Below are positions 11,770 through 22,699 of a stretch of 64,000 nucleotides of DNA, one piece after another. Under the pieces are notes generated by a model, which worked only from the letters and a program-made list of their open reading frames with translations, searched no databases and had not been told where the DNA came from. Source of the stretch: Toxonevra muliebris (lineage: Eukaryota > Arthropoda > Insecta > Diptera > Pallopteridae); contig OY829329.1 in the NCBI GenBank assembly GCA_963691655.1, positions 18,986,708 through 19,050,707 on the forward strand, read 5' to 3'. Both the position numbers and the translations under genes were made by a program. Within the stretch, counting starts at the first letter, position 1, and each line of letters starts with the position of its first letter.

Positions 11770-13540
11770 ATCACACAAAATCATTCACTAGATTTTGACT
11801 TTTGTGGCGAAAGAAATTGAGAACGGTGATACGAATTAATCAAGCGATTCGCCGTAACAATAGCTCTGTTCCCGCACTACAACGCGGGTGAACGCGTTCG
11901 CCCAAAACAGCCCAGAAAGCGTTCCCATACTCAAAAAACTTGCAAATGAGAGCAGAGATGAGAGAGTAATTGTCTTCTTCTTTTTGCACGAAATAGCCCG
12001 CACTTTTTCTTCGGCTAAAAATGTTAAAAGTGTCGAACAATCAGCTGTTTTGCTTTTGTGAAAATATATTGAAAATTTGAAATTAATAAATAAATAAAGA
12101 ATTTTTAGAAAAATAAGTCATATTGAAAATGGAAAATGTTTAAAAGACATTTGAAAATTAATTAATAGTATATTAGTTAATTTTTAACTACATTCCCCAC
12201 AAGTTAATGACGCAATTGTCTGTTCAACTTCTGACGCTGTAGAAGCTTCTGCCATTTCTGAATAATGGTGATTGTGAACCCGAAGATTCTACAAAAGTAG
12301 ACAGGCGAATAATGTATGTTTAATTTTTTCATTATTTATTTATTTTCTTGTAAGATTTAACAATTTTTATTTTATTAAATATCACAGAAACTTTGTTTTT
12401 TTAATTTAACTGTCGTTAAAATTTGACGTTTTGTTTCGTGCAAGAAAAATGGTTTTGTAAATATAACCATAATATATAAATTATTAAATTATAACTAGTC
12501 GAAACTGTGATATGTAAGCCTGCCCCCAGAATGTTTTTTAATGATTTCTTATATTTTCGAAATTGTAATTCTTGCAATACATTGAATCAAAAAAATATAT
12601 TCCTAGTGGGTAGTTAATCTTTGACAAAAGTGTATAGCGTTTTAAGGTTCTTTGAACTTTGACCTGGAATAAAATAATTATCCCAGATGGCCGTAAAGAA
12701 AACTGGGTTTTTTTTTTTTTTTGGCGAAATTTTTATTACAGAAGAATTTCTTTGTTAAATTCTAGGAGATTTTTAATATTAAGTGTATAAACAACAAAGC
12801 GTTGTTTACATCAAATTTCGATATATTACCAGAACATAATTATTATTTTTTGTTTGTTTTTTATATATGTAAATTTTATGATCATAATTATGTAGGTATT
12901 TATCTATGAAAATGTATGAAATATTTGCGATAGAAATTTCTGCAGGTGTGTGAAAAAAAAATTCTAAAAGAGTGAAAATCATTAACTTTAATTAATCTTC
13001 GCTGATATTAACATAATATGGCCATTTAAAATTCAGTAAGGTCAAGATAATGCAAATGTTTCAACCCAACTTTTAGTTTCTAGGTGCTTTTTAATTTTGT
13101 GGTTTTAAGAACAACAAACAAAAAAAAAGCTATGAAATCAATAATAAAAAAATCTAGTTTTGCAACTGTTAAAAAACAAGAATTGACCTTGAATAACGGA
13201 AGATTTCCTACATGTTGCAGTAAACCAATTAAACTCGAAACCGGCTTCTTCTTCTCATTCTTCTCATGTCTTCTTTATGTTGACTATCTAAAATTTAATG
13301 ATCTTGAATGCAGTTGGTGTGACACTAGAAAAGTTGCATATAATTGCTTAAACAAAGAAAAGAACCTTCGAAATAATTTATACTTTAAGAATTAAGAATT
13401 TTGCTATTGTATGTAAATGATAATTGAACATTTGAAAACCTTAAGTCAACAATTTTTTCGTAGCAAGATTTCTTTTGTTTAATTTCATAACAGGCAATTT
13501 TTAATTAAATTCAGAGTTATAAGAAAAAAATTTACATACT
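11770..13540. other. Gene-free AT-rich region
   Basis: No exon, repeat end or RNA gene is recognised. A 103-codon plus-strand open frame at 13084-13395 has the composition expected of chance in AT-rich DNA and resembles no family I know. Confidence 0.4.
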
Positions 13541-13548
13541 TATGTATA

Positions 13549-14317
13549 TTAAGGCGCCTCAAGAGAAAAACTTGAAACTACCCTTCTTTAAACTTAAATC
13601 TTGATTTTTAGCGATTAACACACTATGAAGGAGCTCCCATCGGGAAATGAGTTCCCGTCACAAATACGAAAAAAAATGGCATTCTGAATTCCGATGAATT
13701 CGAAGATAGCGTTGCCAACTATCGAATGAAAAAATCAGCTGTTTTGTGTCAACAGTGAAGAGGAAAAGTGTTACAAATTTTGAGAAAGTATTCAAATTAT
13801 TAAAAAAGAAGTGAATAGACTATAAAAAAAACGGATTCCATGGAACACAATCTGGACTACCAAGCGTGAGCCAGCTATATATGTACAAGCATAAATACCA
13901 ATCAATTCTTTCGCTTAGGTTTGTGAAGAATTTCAGGCTCAACAAAGACGAATTCAAGTAAGTGCTGAATGTAGTAGAGGATGAACTTGGACCAAATCAA
14001 AATATTAGTTAGAAACATTTCTTCTTAAACTGAACATTTGTAATGGGGATTTTCTGAATTGAAATTTCAAGCCCAAGCTCCTGTTATATTGATAGTTTTA
14101 TCAAATATTAATAACAATATTTTTGAACCGTTCAAAAAATATTCCTTTGACTCAAAAACAAAGTTTCTATAAAAAAAATTTGAATTCCAATAAATTTGTG
14201 TAGATACATACGAATCCGCGAAATTGCGCGATTTTGCCTTTTCAACCCTGTTCTTAAGCCCGGCAATGAGATAAGACACATAACGTTTTATTTTATATGG
14301 GACTTGAGGCGCCTTAA
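13549..14317 (+). mobile_element. Deleted PIF/Harbinger-type element
   Basis: Perfect 15-bp inverted ends (TTAAGGCGCCTCAAG and complement) bound 769 bp. Within it a short frame reads RFVKNFRLNKDEFK, stop, VLNVVEDELGPNQN (13917-14005), which resembles the N-terminal region of Harbinger/HARBI1-type transposases. The element abuts TTAA at both ends, so a TTA/TAA target duplication typical of PIF/Harbinger is possible. TGTATA also flanks both sides, so a 6-bp duplication cannot be excluded. The catalytic domain is missing. Confidence 0.6.
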
Positions 14318-14329
14318 TGTATATATTTT

Positions 14330-15260
14330 GATTTAAGAGTTGAGTCTTTTCTTTTATGCTTATATAATTAGTTATACACACTTATATTTGAATTAGTTAA
14401 GCAACATATTAACATACTTTTAAATATGAATTGGAGGAAGTTATAATTTTGCAGAAAATATTTAGAAGGTTGAATTTTTATATTCAATATTTACTGTATA
14501 CGTGTTTATTTCGATGTATGTTACTAGTAAAGAAGAGGTATAGAAATTAATTTGTATTTATCGGTGCAACTATCTATAAATTTTTGTTAGAAAATTTAAA
14601 TCCCTAAATCATAGTATAGAATTAATAAAAATAAACTACTTAGTCATTCAAACTATATTAAAAATATATATAAGACATGTGACTAAAAAGTTCCATTCCG
14701 GTGCAAAGGGTGTTGAACAGCCTTGTAGAAAAACTAAATTGTGCTTATCATCTCAAAATAAGAGAAAAACTAAACTCGATATGAATTTTACAACGACATT
14801 TTTTCGAATTTACGATTGGGTCGCATGAATAAATCTATTCCTACATATACACTTATGTAATGACTACACATAATTTTGTATAATTACTACAAACGATATT
14901 TAATTATTTAGAAAACCCAAGTGCTAACATAAGATTAATTAAACAAAGTTAAATAAACTTTTCAGAATTAAAATTACACTGACCGGTTTCAGTTTTTTTT
15001 TACTTACACATTTTTATGTTTGCTATTTAGTGCTCAGCTTTTTTCGGATCATATCATTTGCTAGAACGTTAGTTATATAGTTCTAGACTTTGCAATACAT
15101 AATGAAAATGAAATTTTAAACTGGAATTTTTATTTATGATTCAGCGAGTTGAGTTTGAGATGAAGTGACAAATGACCTCTAATATAACATAATCATGTAA
15201 ATTCGAGGGGACTAACAAAAGTTCGCTCATGTTGTTGGTTTTTTATAAGTTTTTGAAAAG
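14330..15260. other. Gene-free AT-rich region
   Basis: Nothing recognisable was found between the Harbinger remnant and the mariner remnant. Confidence 0.35.
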
Positions 15261-15266
15261 TCTTCA

Positions 15267-16353
15267 GCTGGTACAACATTTTTAATAATATAACGATATT
15301 CCATTTAAAATTTCTGGAAGTGTGGCATGAATGGAGATGAGAAAAATTATGATTATTGATGTAAGATCGGTAGAAATCTTAGCGCCAACAAAGCAAGATA
15401 TTTGATTTTCCAATGTCTACGGATTTCGACGTCAACTAAGTCAGGGAAAACTTTTCACAAATTCCAAAATGAAAATGAAGTAAATGCGCCATCACTTGTG
15501 ACTGTTGAAATCTTCAACCTAAATAAATGTGGCTCCGGTGAAAGCTAAAACAGGCGTAGATCTAAGATTGACCCAAAATTAAATGAGTTGGGTTCGAATG
15601 CCATGACCATGAGTATTAAAAGATCATCTGAAATACATGAAAAATCTAAATGCAAGAAGAACAAGCTGAATCACTGGAAGTGACCTCAGCAAGCCATCTC
15701 AAAACTCTTCACGGCCATGGGCATGATTCAGGAACAAGGAAATTGGGTTCCGTACTAGTTGATACCGAGAGATATTAAACGGCGTTTATTTGCATGTGGA
15801 CAACTGCTTCAAAGACGGAATCGAAAGAGATTTCTACATCGCATCGTAACCGGCGACGAAAAATGGGTCCATTACAAGAATCCCAATCCCATAAAGTCAT
15901 GGTGAATGCCCGGTTATGCTTTCACGTCGACCGCCAAACCGATTATTCACGACACCAAGGTTATGCTTTTGATTTGGTGGGACCAGCTCGGTTTGATATA
16001 CTACGAGCTACTGAAAGCGAGTGAAACCATCACAAGAGATCGGTTTGAGTCGAGCATTGAAGGAAAAAGGGCCACAATACCAAGAGAGACACGACACGGT
16101 GGAAACCCTGAAGTGGGACGTCACCCCACCCGCCGTACTTACCAGGCGTCGCTTCTTCCGACTACTATCTGTTTCGTACGATGGCGCACGGCCTGGCGGA
16201 TCAGAATTTATTGTTCGTACGAGGAAGTCGAATGGACCTAATCATGGATCGAGATGGGATCCGAAAATTGCCGGGGAGATGTGCGAAAGTTGTCGCTGGT
16301 GACAATAAAGCTTTTAATTAAAAAAAAAATGCCGGAAGCAAAGTTGTACACCT
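15267..16353 (+). pseudogene. Mariner (DD34D) transposase pseudogene with right TIR
   Basis: Frames shifted against each other together read as a mariner transposase: AISKLFTAMGMIQEQGNWVPY, then RDIKRRLFACGQLLQRRNRK, FLHRIVTGDEKWVHYKNPNP, GYAFTSTAKPIIHDTKVMLL, IWWDQLGLIYYELLKASETI, LSRALKEKGPQYQERHDTVE and SSDYYLFRTMAHGLADQN. The first catalytic Asp (TGDEKW) and the third (SSDYYLF) are present. The segment carrying the second Asp (HDNA-PH motif) is deleted between the QERHDTV and ETLKWDV blocks. The right end AGTTGTACACCT (16342-16353) matches mariner TIR style; the left end is eroded (possibly GGTACAAC near 15270). Stops and frameshifts make it inactive. Confidence 0.85.
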
Positions 16354-16469
16354 AAAAATGGTTTGCGAAAAAATTTTGTAGCATTGAAAAAATTGTGCAC
16401 ACTGCATTTGTACTTTTGCCCATAAATTACACAAAAGTTTTTAATGCGACCTATTCTAGTGTTATAGTT

Positions 16470-16879
16470 AAAACAGAATCAACGCGGCAGCGGCACGACT
16501 ACATCTGTCAAAACTTAAAACTAATGTGTAATGAATTGACCGCGAGATTGCGCCACTGGAACACGACAACATTTGTAGCTGTAGCTCATTTTGATATATT
16601 CTACCTTGACGACAAACAACTAACTGAAAGATAAACAAAATATCAATCCTGTAATGTAAAGCAAATGAATTGAATTGATTTAAATAATTGTATTTTGATT
16701 GCCTCTGTTGTTTTCAAGGAAAGTAATTAAAATAAATTAAAAAAGTTATTAAAATAATGCTAAGTTTGTTGGTCGCTGCCGCGTTCATTGTAATCAAGTC
16801 GCTGATGACACGACAACATTTGATGCGGACGCCATCTTGTCGTCGGGAGCCAGTGTTGCTGTCGCGTTGATTCTGTTCT
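16470..16879. mobile_element. Small inverted-repeat element
   Basis: ACAGAATCAACGCGGCAGC on the left is matched by the complement of ACAGAATCAACGCGACAGC on the right, about 390 bp apart. ACGACAACATTTG also occurs in direct orientation near both ends. No coding frame; the superfamily is unknown. Confidence 0.45.
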
Positions 16880-16889
16880 AAATATTTTA

Positions 16890-18440
16890 CAGTGTAATTA
16901 ATGAAGTTTATGTCGTAATTTTTAAAAATAAAATGTGTTGAAATGTAATGGGAATAATGTGGAGAAAATAAATAATAAGTTTTTTTTTTGTCTATTTTTC
17001 CCAACCAACTTAGCGGTAAACTTTTGTTAGTCCCTCGGTGTTTATTTATACAGAAAGACATATGCATGCATCATACTAACATATAACGTCACTGTCTCCT
17101 ATGAACACAAATTCAACAGTTGCAACTATTTGCTATCATCTTTTTTTTTCATAGTCATCATCACGATCAAGCACAGCTGCTCGCTACTCATGCTCATAAC
17201 TAATTAAAATCTTGTTAGCAATGAGCAAATTTGCATCAAGAATTATTAGTTAAACTTAACCGCCAATGAATGACTTTACTTTCTTTCATTTACAACTCCC
17301 TCCTTCCTCACAACCTTCTCCTTCACTTCACTAACCTTCAGTGCACTTCTTTCCGCACTACGTTCAAAGACATTTTAATCGTTTAAAACTCAAACTTTGT
17401 ATTGCGACCCCCTTCAATAGTTTTAATTATTCGTGTCAATATGCAATTTTTTTAAGCGTTATTGATAAGCTAAAGTTGAGCGTAAAATATAGAAATAAAA
17501 CACAAAACAAAAGAAAAAATATATAAAAAAATACATGACTGTGATCACAAAATACTACTCAGTTTAGAACTTGTATCTGTAAGATTCAGATACAATTATT
17601 TGAGCTGAGAGATCTCAGTTCAACTACAGCTTCAACAGCTCAGTACCAACCGCCACAGATTCTGAGTGAAAAATAAAATTAACAATAAAACGAACAGTTT
17701 CATTTGATCTTTGTTTCAGAAACGTTCTAAAGTAATCGCGTTCGGTGTTGAATAAATTTTAGTATTTCGTACTAATAAAAATATATAAAGATAACATATA
17801 TTTTATATTGCTCTTTTCTTTTTTTTTTTTGGTAATTAATATACAACGTATTATTTTTATTTGAATATATTAAAAAAAAAAAACAAAAAAAGATTAAAAT
17901 TTCCAAATGCATATAAATTAATATTTTAATTTAATTTATAGCTTGCGAAACAATTGCGAATATCAAAATTTGACTTCTTTATATCCTGTTTGTTATAATT
18001 TAGTGTAAAAATAAAATTATTGAAGTTATTAAAAAAAAAAAAAAAAATAATTTAATTGTGTGTAAATAATAAAAGCGCTGGTTAACTTGGCGTAAAATAT
18101 AATACATTAAAAAGAGAATTTATATTCAAATTTTTTATACAAAACCATTGCGTTTTATCGGAATGTTTTTATTTTCTGCGTAAATTATTCTAAGACTATT
18201 GTGCAACTGCTTTATGTGCCCGAATAGTTACGTTGCATATAAAAGTTATGTAATTTAGTTAATTAGTTACTAACAAGTGTCTTCAGACACTGCCCATATA
18301 AATGTCATAAGAGCAATGGGTCTAACTCAGAAAGCGAAACAAATCCTTGTCTTTTTCATTGGCTTGGCTTTTATAGTGCCTAACAAAAATATATACGAGT
18401 ATCAAAGGTTATATTTTTAAGTTAAATTGAGATGAGTAAT
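16890..18440. other. Gene-free region; possible distant promoter near 17.6 kb
   Basis: AT-rich with poly-A/T runs. The stretch 17600-17700 is locally less AT-rich and contains an initiator-like TCAGTT (17616-17621) followed by mixed-composition sequence resembling a fly 5' UTR. It could be a non-coding first exon of a downstream gene, but nothing confirms this. Confidence 0.2.
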
Positions 18441-18605
18441 ATGTAACCGGCTTAATGAACTTTTGTAATCAAAACAAAAACGTATATTATTCCTCATCAG
18501 TAACTGTAGTTGCAGTTCTTTTAGGTCTTTCAACATCCTATATACGTTACTAATATTTAAACTCGTAACCCAAAATTAAATTTTTGATTCCAAATATCTC
18601 CAGTG

Positions 18606-18812
18606 AATTATTATTATTATTATTATTTGAAGGAAGGACGACTCGAAAGTCAGGCACTGCGACCTATAAGATCTTTTGTACCAAAGCCCTAAGAAAGAAA
18701 GAAAGAAAGGAAGGGAGAAAGAAAGATAGATAAGAAACATACCCAAGCCGAGAATCGAACTCGGGTCTCCAGAAACAAGAGTCTGGCACTCTTCCACTAG
18801 ACCACAGTGGCG
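18606..18812 (-). repeat. tRNA-derived SINE (head 18812-18741, tail of AAT units)
   Basis: Read on the minus strand, the head has Pol III promoter boxes: an A-box-like TGGTCTAGTGGAAGAG and a B-box-like GAGTTCGATTCTC. A C/T-rich body with (TTTC)n follows, and the tail is AATAATAATAATAAT. The acceptor arm does not pair, so it is not a tRNA gene. It lies directly next to a second, different tRNA-headed SINE. Confidence 0.75.
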
Positions 18813-19058
18813 ATGGTAGGACCTACAGTTTAACGCCGATTCCGAACGGCTATGTGGCAATTTTTTATCAGCTCGGTGGTCTTGCCATTACCAACCAAGG
18901 TGTGTACTTGTACACATTCTTATAATTCTCATCCACTTCATATCGATAGTGAATATAAGAAGCTTATGAGAATTAACCACCAGACCAAGACGGGAATCGA
19001 ACCCGCAACCTTCTGGATGAAAGTCTAGTGCACTATCCACTAGACTATCGAGGTCGTC
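18813..19058 (-). repeat. tRNA-Glu-like SINE
   Basis: The minus-strand head 19055-18983 is 73 nt and resembles tRNA-Glu (A box TAGTCTAGTGGATAG, loop CTTTCAT, B box GGGTTCGATTCCC). However, its anticodon stem and most of its acceptor stem do not pair. The body runs on to GGAATCGGCGTTAAACTGTA near 18830, a 3' sequence style shared with LINE tails in flies. A fragment of the same tail in the opposite orientation is at 19640-19680. Confidence 0.75.
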
Positions 19059-19362
19059 ATCTCTAGTGAATAGAGATGTTGAAAGAAACTACCGCTATCG
19101 TTGTATATATTTATTTGTTGTTGTGTTTTCTCATTGTAACTAGTCTACATAACAGTTCGTTATTGAATGAGTGTATGTGTTTTTGAAAAATGATTTTAAG
19201 TGACATTTTCTGACCCCATTCCTTCAATTTATGTTTTTTTAGGAGACTATGAAAATTAAATCTAGGGGTTAATTTTTCAAAGTCAAGACTTTTCATATAA
19301 CATTTTCCATAAATTACTATTACAATGTTCGAAAAATTTTCTCCGAAAATTTGCAATCATGA

Positions 19363-20234
19363 ACAACATTCCGATGGAAAAATGAAACTCTGTTTCTCAC
19401 CGAATATTCCGCTAACAAAATTCAAACGGAAATATTGTACAAAAGAAAATATAAGATTATTTTAATTTGCAATGTAATGGAAAACAATCCTGGCATTACC
19501 AATGGATTCACTAGAAGAAGTCTAGAAGAAGTAAATAAATTTCGGATGCAGTTGATCCTCCAACCAAATTCATATTTCAGTTGAAAAAGTTTAAAATTAA
19601 TGATACATATTTCATAAAGTAATATTTGTGTCGCTACTTCAGTTTGGAGCCGGCGTTAAACTATAGGTTCAACCATGTGGTATCACAATGGGCCGTTCTG
19701 GCAGCCAAAAAAAAACAGGTATAGGCCGACAAAAAAAAATATGTGAGGAAGAAGATGGCGGAGAACCTGCAGCACAAAATCGGAACGAGCGGAAAATCGG
19801 AAGGAGGTCCGTTTTTCGGCCATTGAGGGACAGATAATTCAAATTAGTGCTAGAAGAGTGTCCGTAAAAGGGTCGGCTGGAGGGAACAAAATTTGGGTTG
19901 CCTATCCAATGAGCGAAGATTTGCCAACCAATGATTCAGTGGAAAATTTAAATTTAACTAAAGTGCAAAAAGAACTTGCCAGAAATTGGTATGAAGTTGG
20001 AAACTATGGAGAAAAATATTAAAAATATATACAAAATTAAGCGCTTGAAAAATCTAACAACTCAAGTTTAATTGAGAACAAACAACTGTCTAATCAACCT
20101 CGAAAAATACTGAAGTTTTTAAATTAGCAACACTTATTTCGAGGAAAAAATGTTTCGATGGAAATTTACTATAGGAAGATTTTGTACGTAGGAACAAAAT
20201 ATTCCGAGAGAAAATATTTTCCGCTCGGAGTTGC
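19363..20234 (+). mobile_element. Element with Myb/SANT-like ORF, copy A (decayed)
   Basis: From the ATG at 19477 the frame reads MENNPGITNGFTRRSLEEVN. After an intron-like gap that contains a SINE tail fragment, it resumes as a block of the form ADKKKYVRKKMAENLQ. These are the two halves of the zeste-like Myb/SANT domain found in dipteran regulatory-protein-zeste-type ORFs, often carried by DNA transposons such as PIF/Harbinger. Stops follow. The ends have weak inverted similarity (AACATTCCGATGGAAAA and complement of AACTCCGAGCGGAAAA). An inverted second copy lies at 25797-26612. Confidence 0.6.
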
Positions 20235-20274
20235 CGATTGGGGCAAAAAAAATTGTTTGCGCAAGATTTTCCAA

Positions 20275-20840
20275 CGTTTTATAATAATTTAGGGTCGCTG
20301 ATCACGACAGCGTAATATTTTTTTTTTTAATTTTGTTGGCTCTACATGAAAGCCTAACGTAACAACAAACGATCCCATTATTTACTTGCGTAGTGTAAGT
20401 GGCTCGGTTCTGATGCAAAAAATTCGGTTTTTACATTATTCTAGGGAATTGTGCACCTCTTAGGTCATTTTGGTGTTGTAGGGCCTCTCATAATTTTTAA
20501 CATTGTTGAAAATGAAAATGTTCCTCCAAAGACTACATAATAGTTTTCTCAACGGTTTTTTTTTTGTATCGAGGGGCTTAGAACCCAATTTTCAAGAGGA
20601 AGGGTAGGAGTAAAAGAAAAATGGGGGTTTAAAACCCCAAATGGGGTTTAAAAGTTCATATTAAAAAATTGTTTATCTCTTTGTGTCTAACAAATTTGCT
20701 TCAGACATCAAAGTCGTATCTGTTGAAATAAAGAAATTTCTTCATAGCCCTTGAAGACCCCATTGTTCCGACTTCAGATTTATATAGTGGGAGAACTGAA
20801 TACGCAGTCGTGATCAGCGACCCTAAATTACTATAAAACG
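20275..20840. mobile_element. MITE with ~38-bp terminal inverted repeats
   Basis: The left end CGTTTTATAATAATTTAGGG continues to GTCGCTGATCACGACAGCG. The right end is its complement with two mismatches. The 566-bp interior is non-coding and includes a run of GGGGTTTAAAACCCC-type sequence. If the true TIR starts at GGGTCGCTG, a TTA/TAA target is possible. Confidence 0.75.
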
Positions 20841-21169
20841 ATGACACTGATAAGGATACTTTAAAAAGAAATACATATCAAAAACCATTTAAGAGTTAGC
20901 ATACAGTGGTTTTCCAGTATACTAACTATACTTTTTTTTTTTTTTAATATTCCTTTTTTCGAAATCTTTTCGAAATTTTGTACTTTTTCTTTTGTTTCTT
21001 TTTCGGTCCTTTTTTTCGACAGTTCATACTGTCTACATTAAACGCCTTCGTTCACTAAGAACAACGATTTCTGTTCTATATTTACATCTACATCCACAGC
21101 ATATTTCTTTTGGCGCTAAATAAAAACCGTAGAAAAGCTCTCTGAATGAAATGCCAAACAAGCGTCTAC

Positions 21170-21440
21170 TGATGAACGTTGGGTGGAGATCTTCCAATAT
21201 ATGAACGTTCAGCAAGTCCCGCACATTCAATTTTCGAAAATTGTTGAGTTTGTTATTAACTTTTCTGGCTCTTCAGCTCCAGCTGAACTTGTAACATGGC
21301 TCAATAATAAGGTTATAGCAGCGCTACAAAAACAAAATCGACCGTATATTTTGTTTTTGTATGCAGGGTTGGAAATGCCTTTCTGTCGTCAAATTCATAA
21401 CCAACCAGCTGATGTATTTTGCTCTTAAATTTTTTTGCTA
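21170..21440 (+). pseudogene. hAT transposase C-terminal fragment
   Basis: The frame 21183-21428 reads IFQYMNVQQVPHIQFSKIVE, then FVINFSGSSAPAELVTWLNN. The block before and including SGSSAPAE resembles the hAT C-terminal dimerisation region (typically PG-SA--ER-FS). Only this end is present. The usual FS-MN-W motif is altered and the frame then degenerates. Confidence 0.55.
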
Positions 21441-21929
21441 GATTTATTTGACATAAGAATTAGACGAATAAATCAGGAAGAAGAGAGCTATGCTGGTGAC
21501 ATAACCTTATTATTGAGCCAATACTTGAACAAAATTTAGAAACAGGAGATTTCTATTCAGCAAGTGACGTCGCTGAGATCCATTTTGACTGTTGTAATTA
21601 ATTTGGAATATTCGTACATCGACTTTGCATAACTTTCTCAAAACTCAACCTGTGCTATTGGGGAAATTTTCTAATCAGGAATAGTACGATCTTAAGAGAC
21701 CAGACTGCCGACTGCTGTGCGGGTGCAAGGTTAATTGACACGTGTTCTCTGTCGTAGATAAATAATAACAATTAGAATTGATTTCTTTTCATTTTTAACT
21801 CAATTTGATGCTCAATTTTAATGTTAAGAAAATTTTCTGCACAATTCATGAACTTTTTTTTATCCTTTATCCCGAAAATAAAATATCATTTATTCCAAAA
21901 TTTAAAGTTTGTAGCACCACATATATGTA

Positions 21930-22691
21930 CAGTAGAATCCCGGTAATTCGTAATCGCAAGGGACCAGCAATTTTTTACGAATTACAGAGGTTTTCGATTT
22001 AACGAGATTTTGATTTAACCCTTTCATCTCGGAGTTTTTTTTTCAAAATCTGGTGGAATTTCTTCAATATTTTATGCAAATATTAGTTTAAAAAAAAATA
22101 TGTCCAGGACTCTTAATCCTTACAATTACCCTTAACTTTTCCAATTGGGTATAATGTCTACTATAACCTTTGTAACCAGGAATTATAGCAAAGGCAACTT
22201 ACGGCGATGAAGCTGCATATCATTGACAGCCACCATCAGTATTTTGAAGAAAACTCAAATGAAATGGAAACCATATCTTCCATTTTATTTGAGTTTTCGA
22301 ACATTATTGGGACATACAATCCCAGGGTTAACGAAGTTAAAATAAGGAAAATACGAATTGACGTTTTTTTTTCAATTTCTTTACTAAAACGAAAACAGCA
22401 AAAACAATTATTCATTTAACTGAAATATGTATGCACGTATGTACACATATTGGACCCCATTAAAAACTACGTTCTAAAAAGCCTGTAATTTTTAGTGGTT
22501 TAAGACTCTTCTCCTGTATCTTGTCAACCGCGAAAAACACAAAAAATTCCATAAAAAAATACGAATTAGCGAGGGGACCAAAATGTATGGAATTTTTACG
22601 AATTAAAGCGATTTTTTCAAGGGACCAACAGTTTGTTACGAATTATTGAAATTTTCGAATTAACGGGGTACAAATTATCACGATTCTACTG
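21930..22691. mobile_element. pogo/Tigger-like non-autonomous element with TA duplication
   Basis: The ends are CAGTAGAATCCCGGTAATTC and the complement of CAGTAGAATCGTGATAATTT, flanked on both sides by TA (21928-21929 and 22692-22693). CAGTNNAAnCC-type termini plus TA targets are typical of the pogo/Tigger branch of Tc1/mariner. A second inner inverted block (AGGGACCA on both sides) extends the TIRs to about 90 bp. No transposase frame remains. Confidence 0.75.
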
Positions 22692-22699
22692 TATATGAT

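Larger units (their letters stand above)
18447..19330. repeat. Interspersed repeat, copy A (carries SINE insertions)
   Basis: Segments around 18453-18560 (GGCTTAATGAAC, CCTCATCAGT, CATCCTATATA), 19101-19160 (TTGTTGTTGT, AACTAGTCTACATAACAGTT) and 19232-19290 (AGACTATGAAAATTAAATCT) have counterparts at 34380-34617 and 35912-36015. In this copy tRNA-derived SINEs occupy the position just after CCTATATA. In the other copy a Tc1-type transposon sits there. The family itself is not identified. Confidence 0.5.

Noticed and set aside
13084..13395. 103-residue hypothetical protein
   Set aside because: No splice context, no recognisable domain, Lys/Phe/Asn-rich composition as expected for chance translation of AT-rich DNA.
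18741..18812. Functional tRNA gene
   Set aside because: The D and T arm consensus words are present but acceptor ends are not complementary, and it is the head of a SINE with an AAT tail.
18983..19055. Functional tRNA-Glu gene
   Set aside because: Length and Pol III boxes fit, but the anticodon stem and most of the acceptor stem do not pair, and a SINE body and tail follow.
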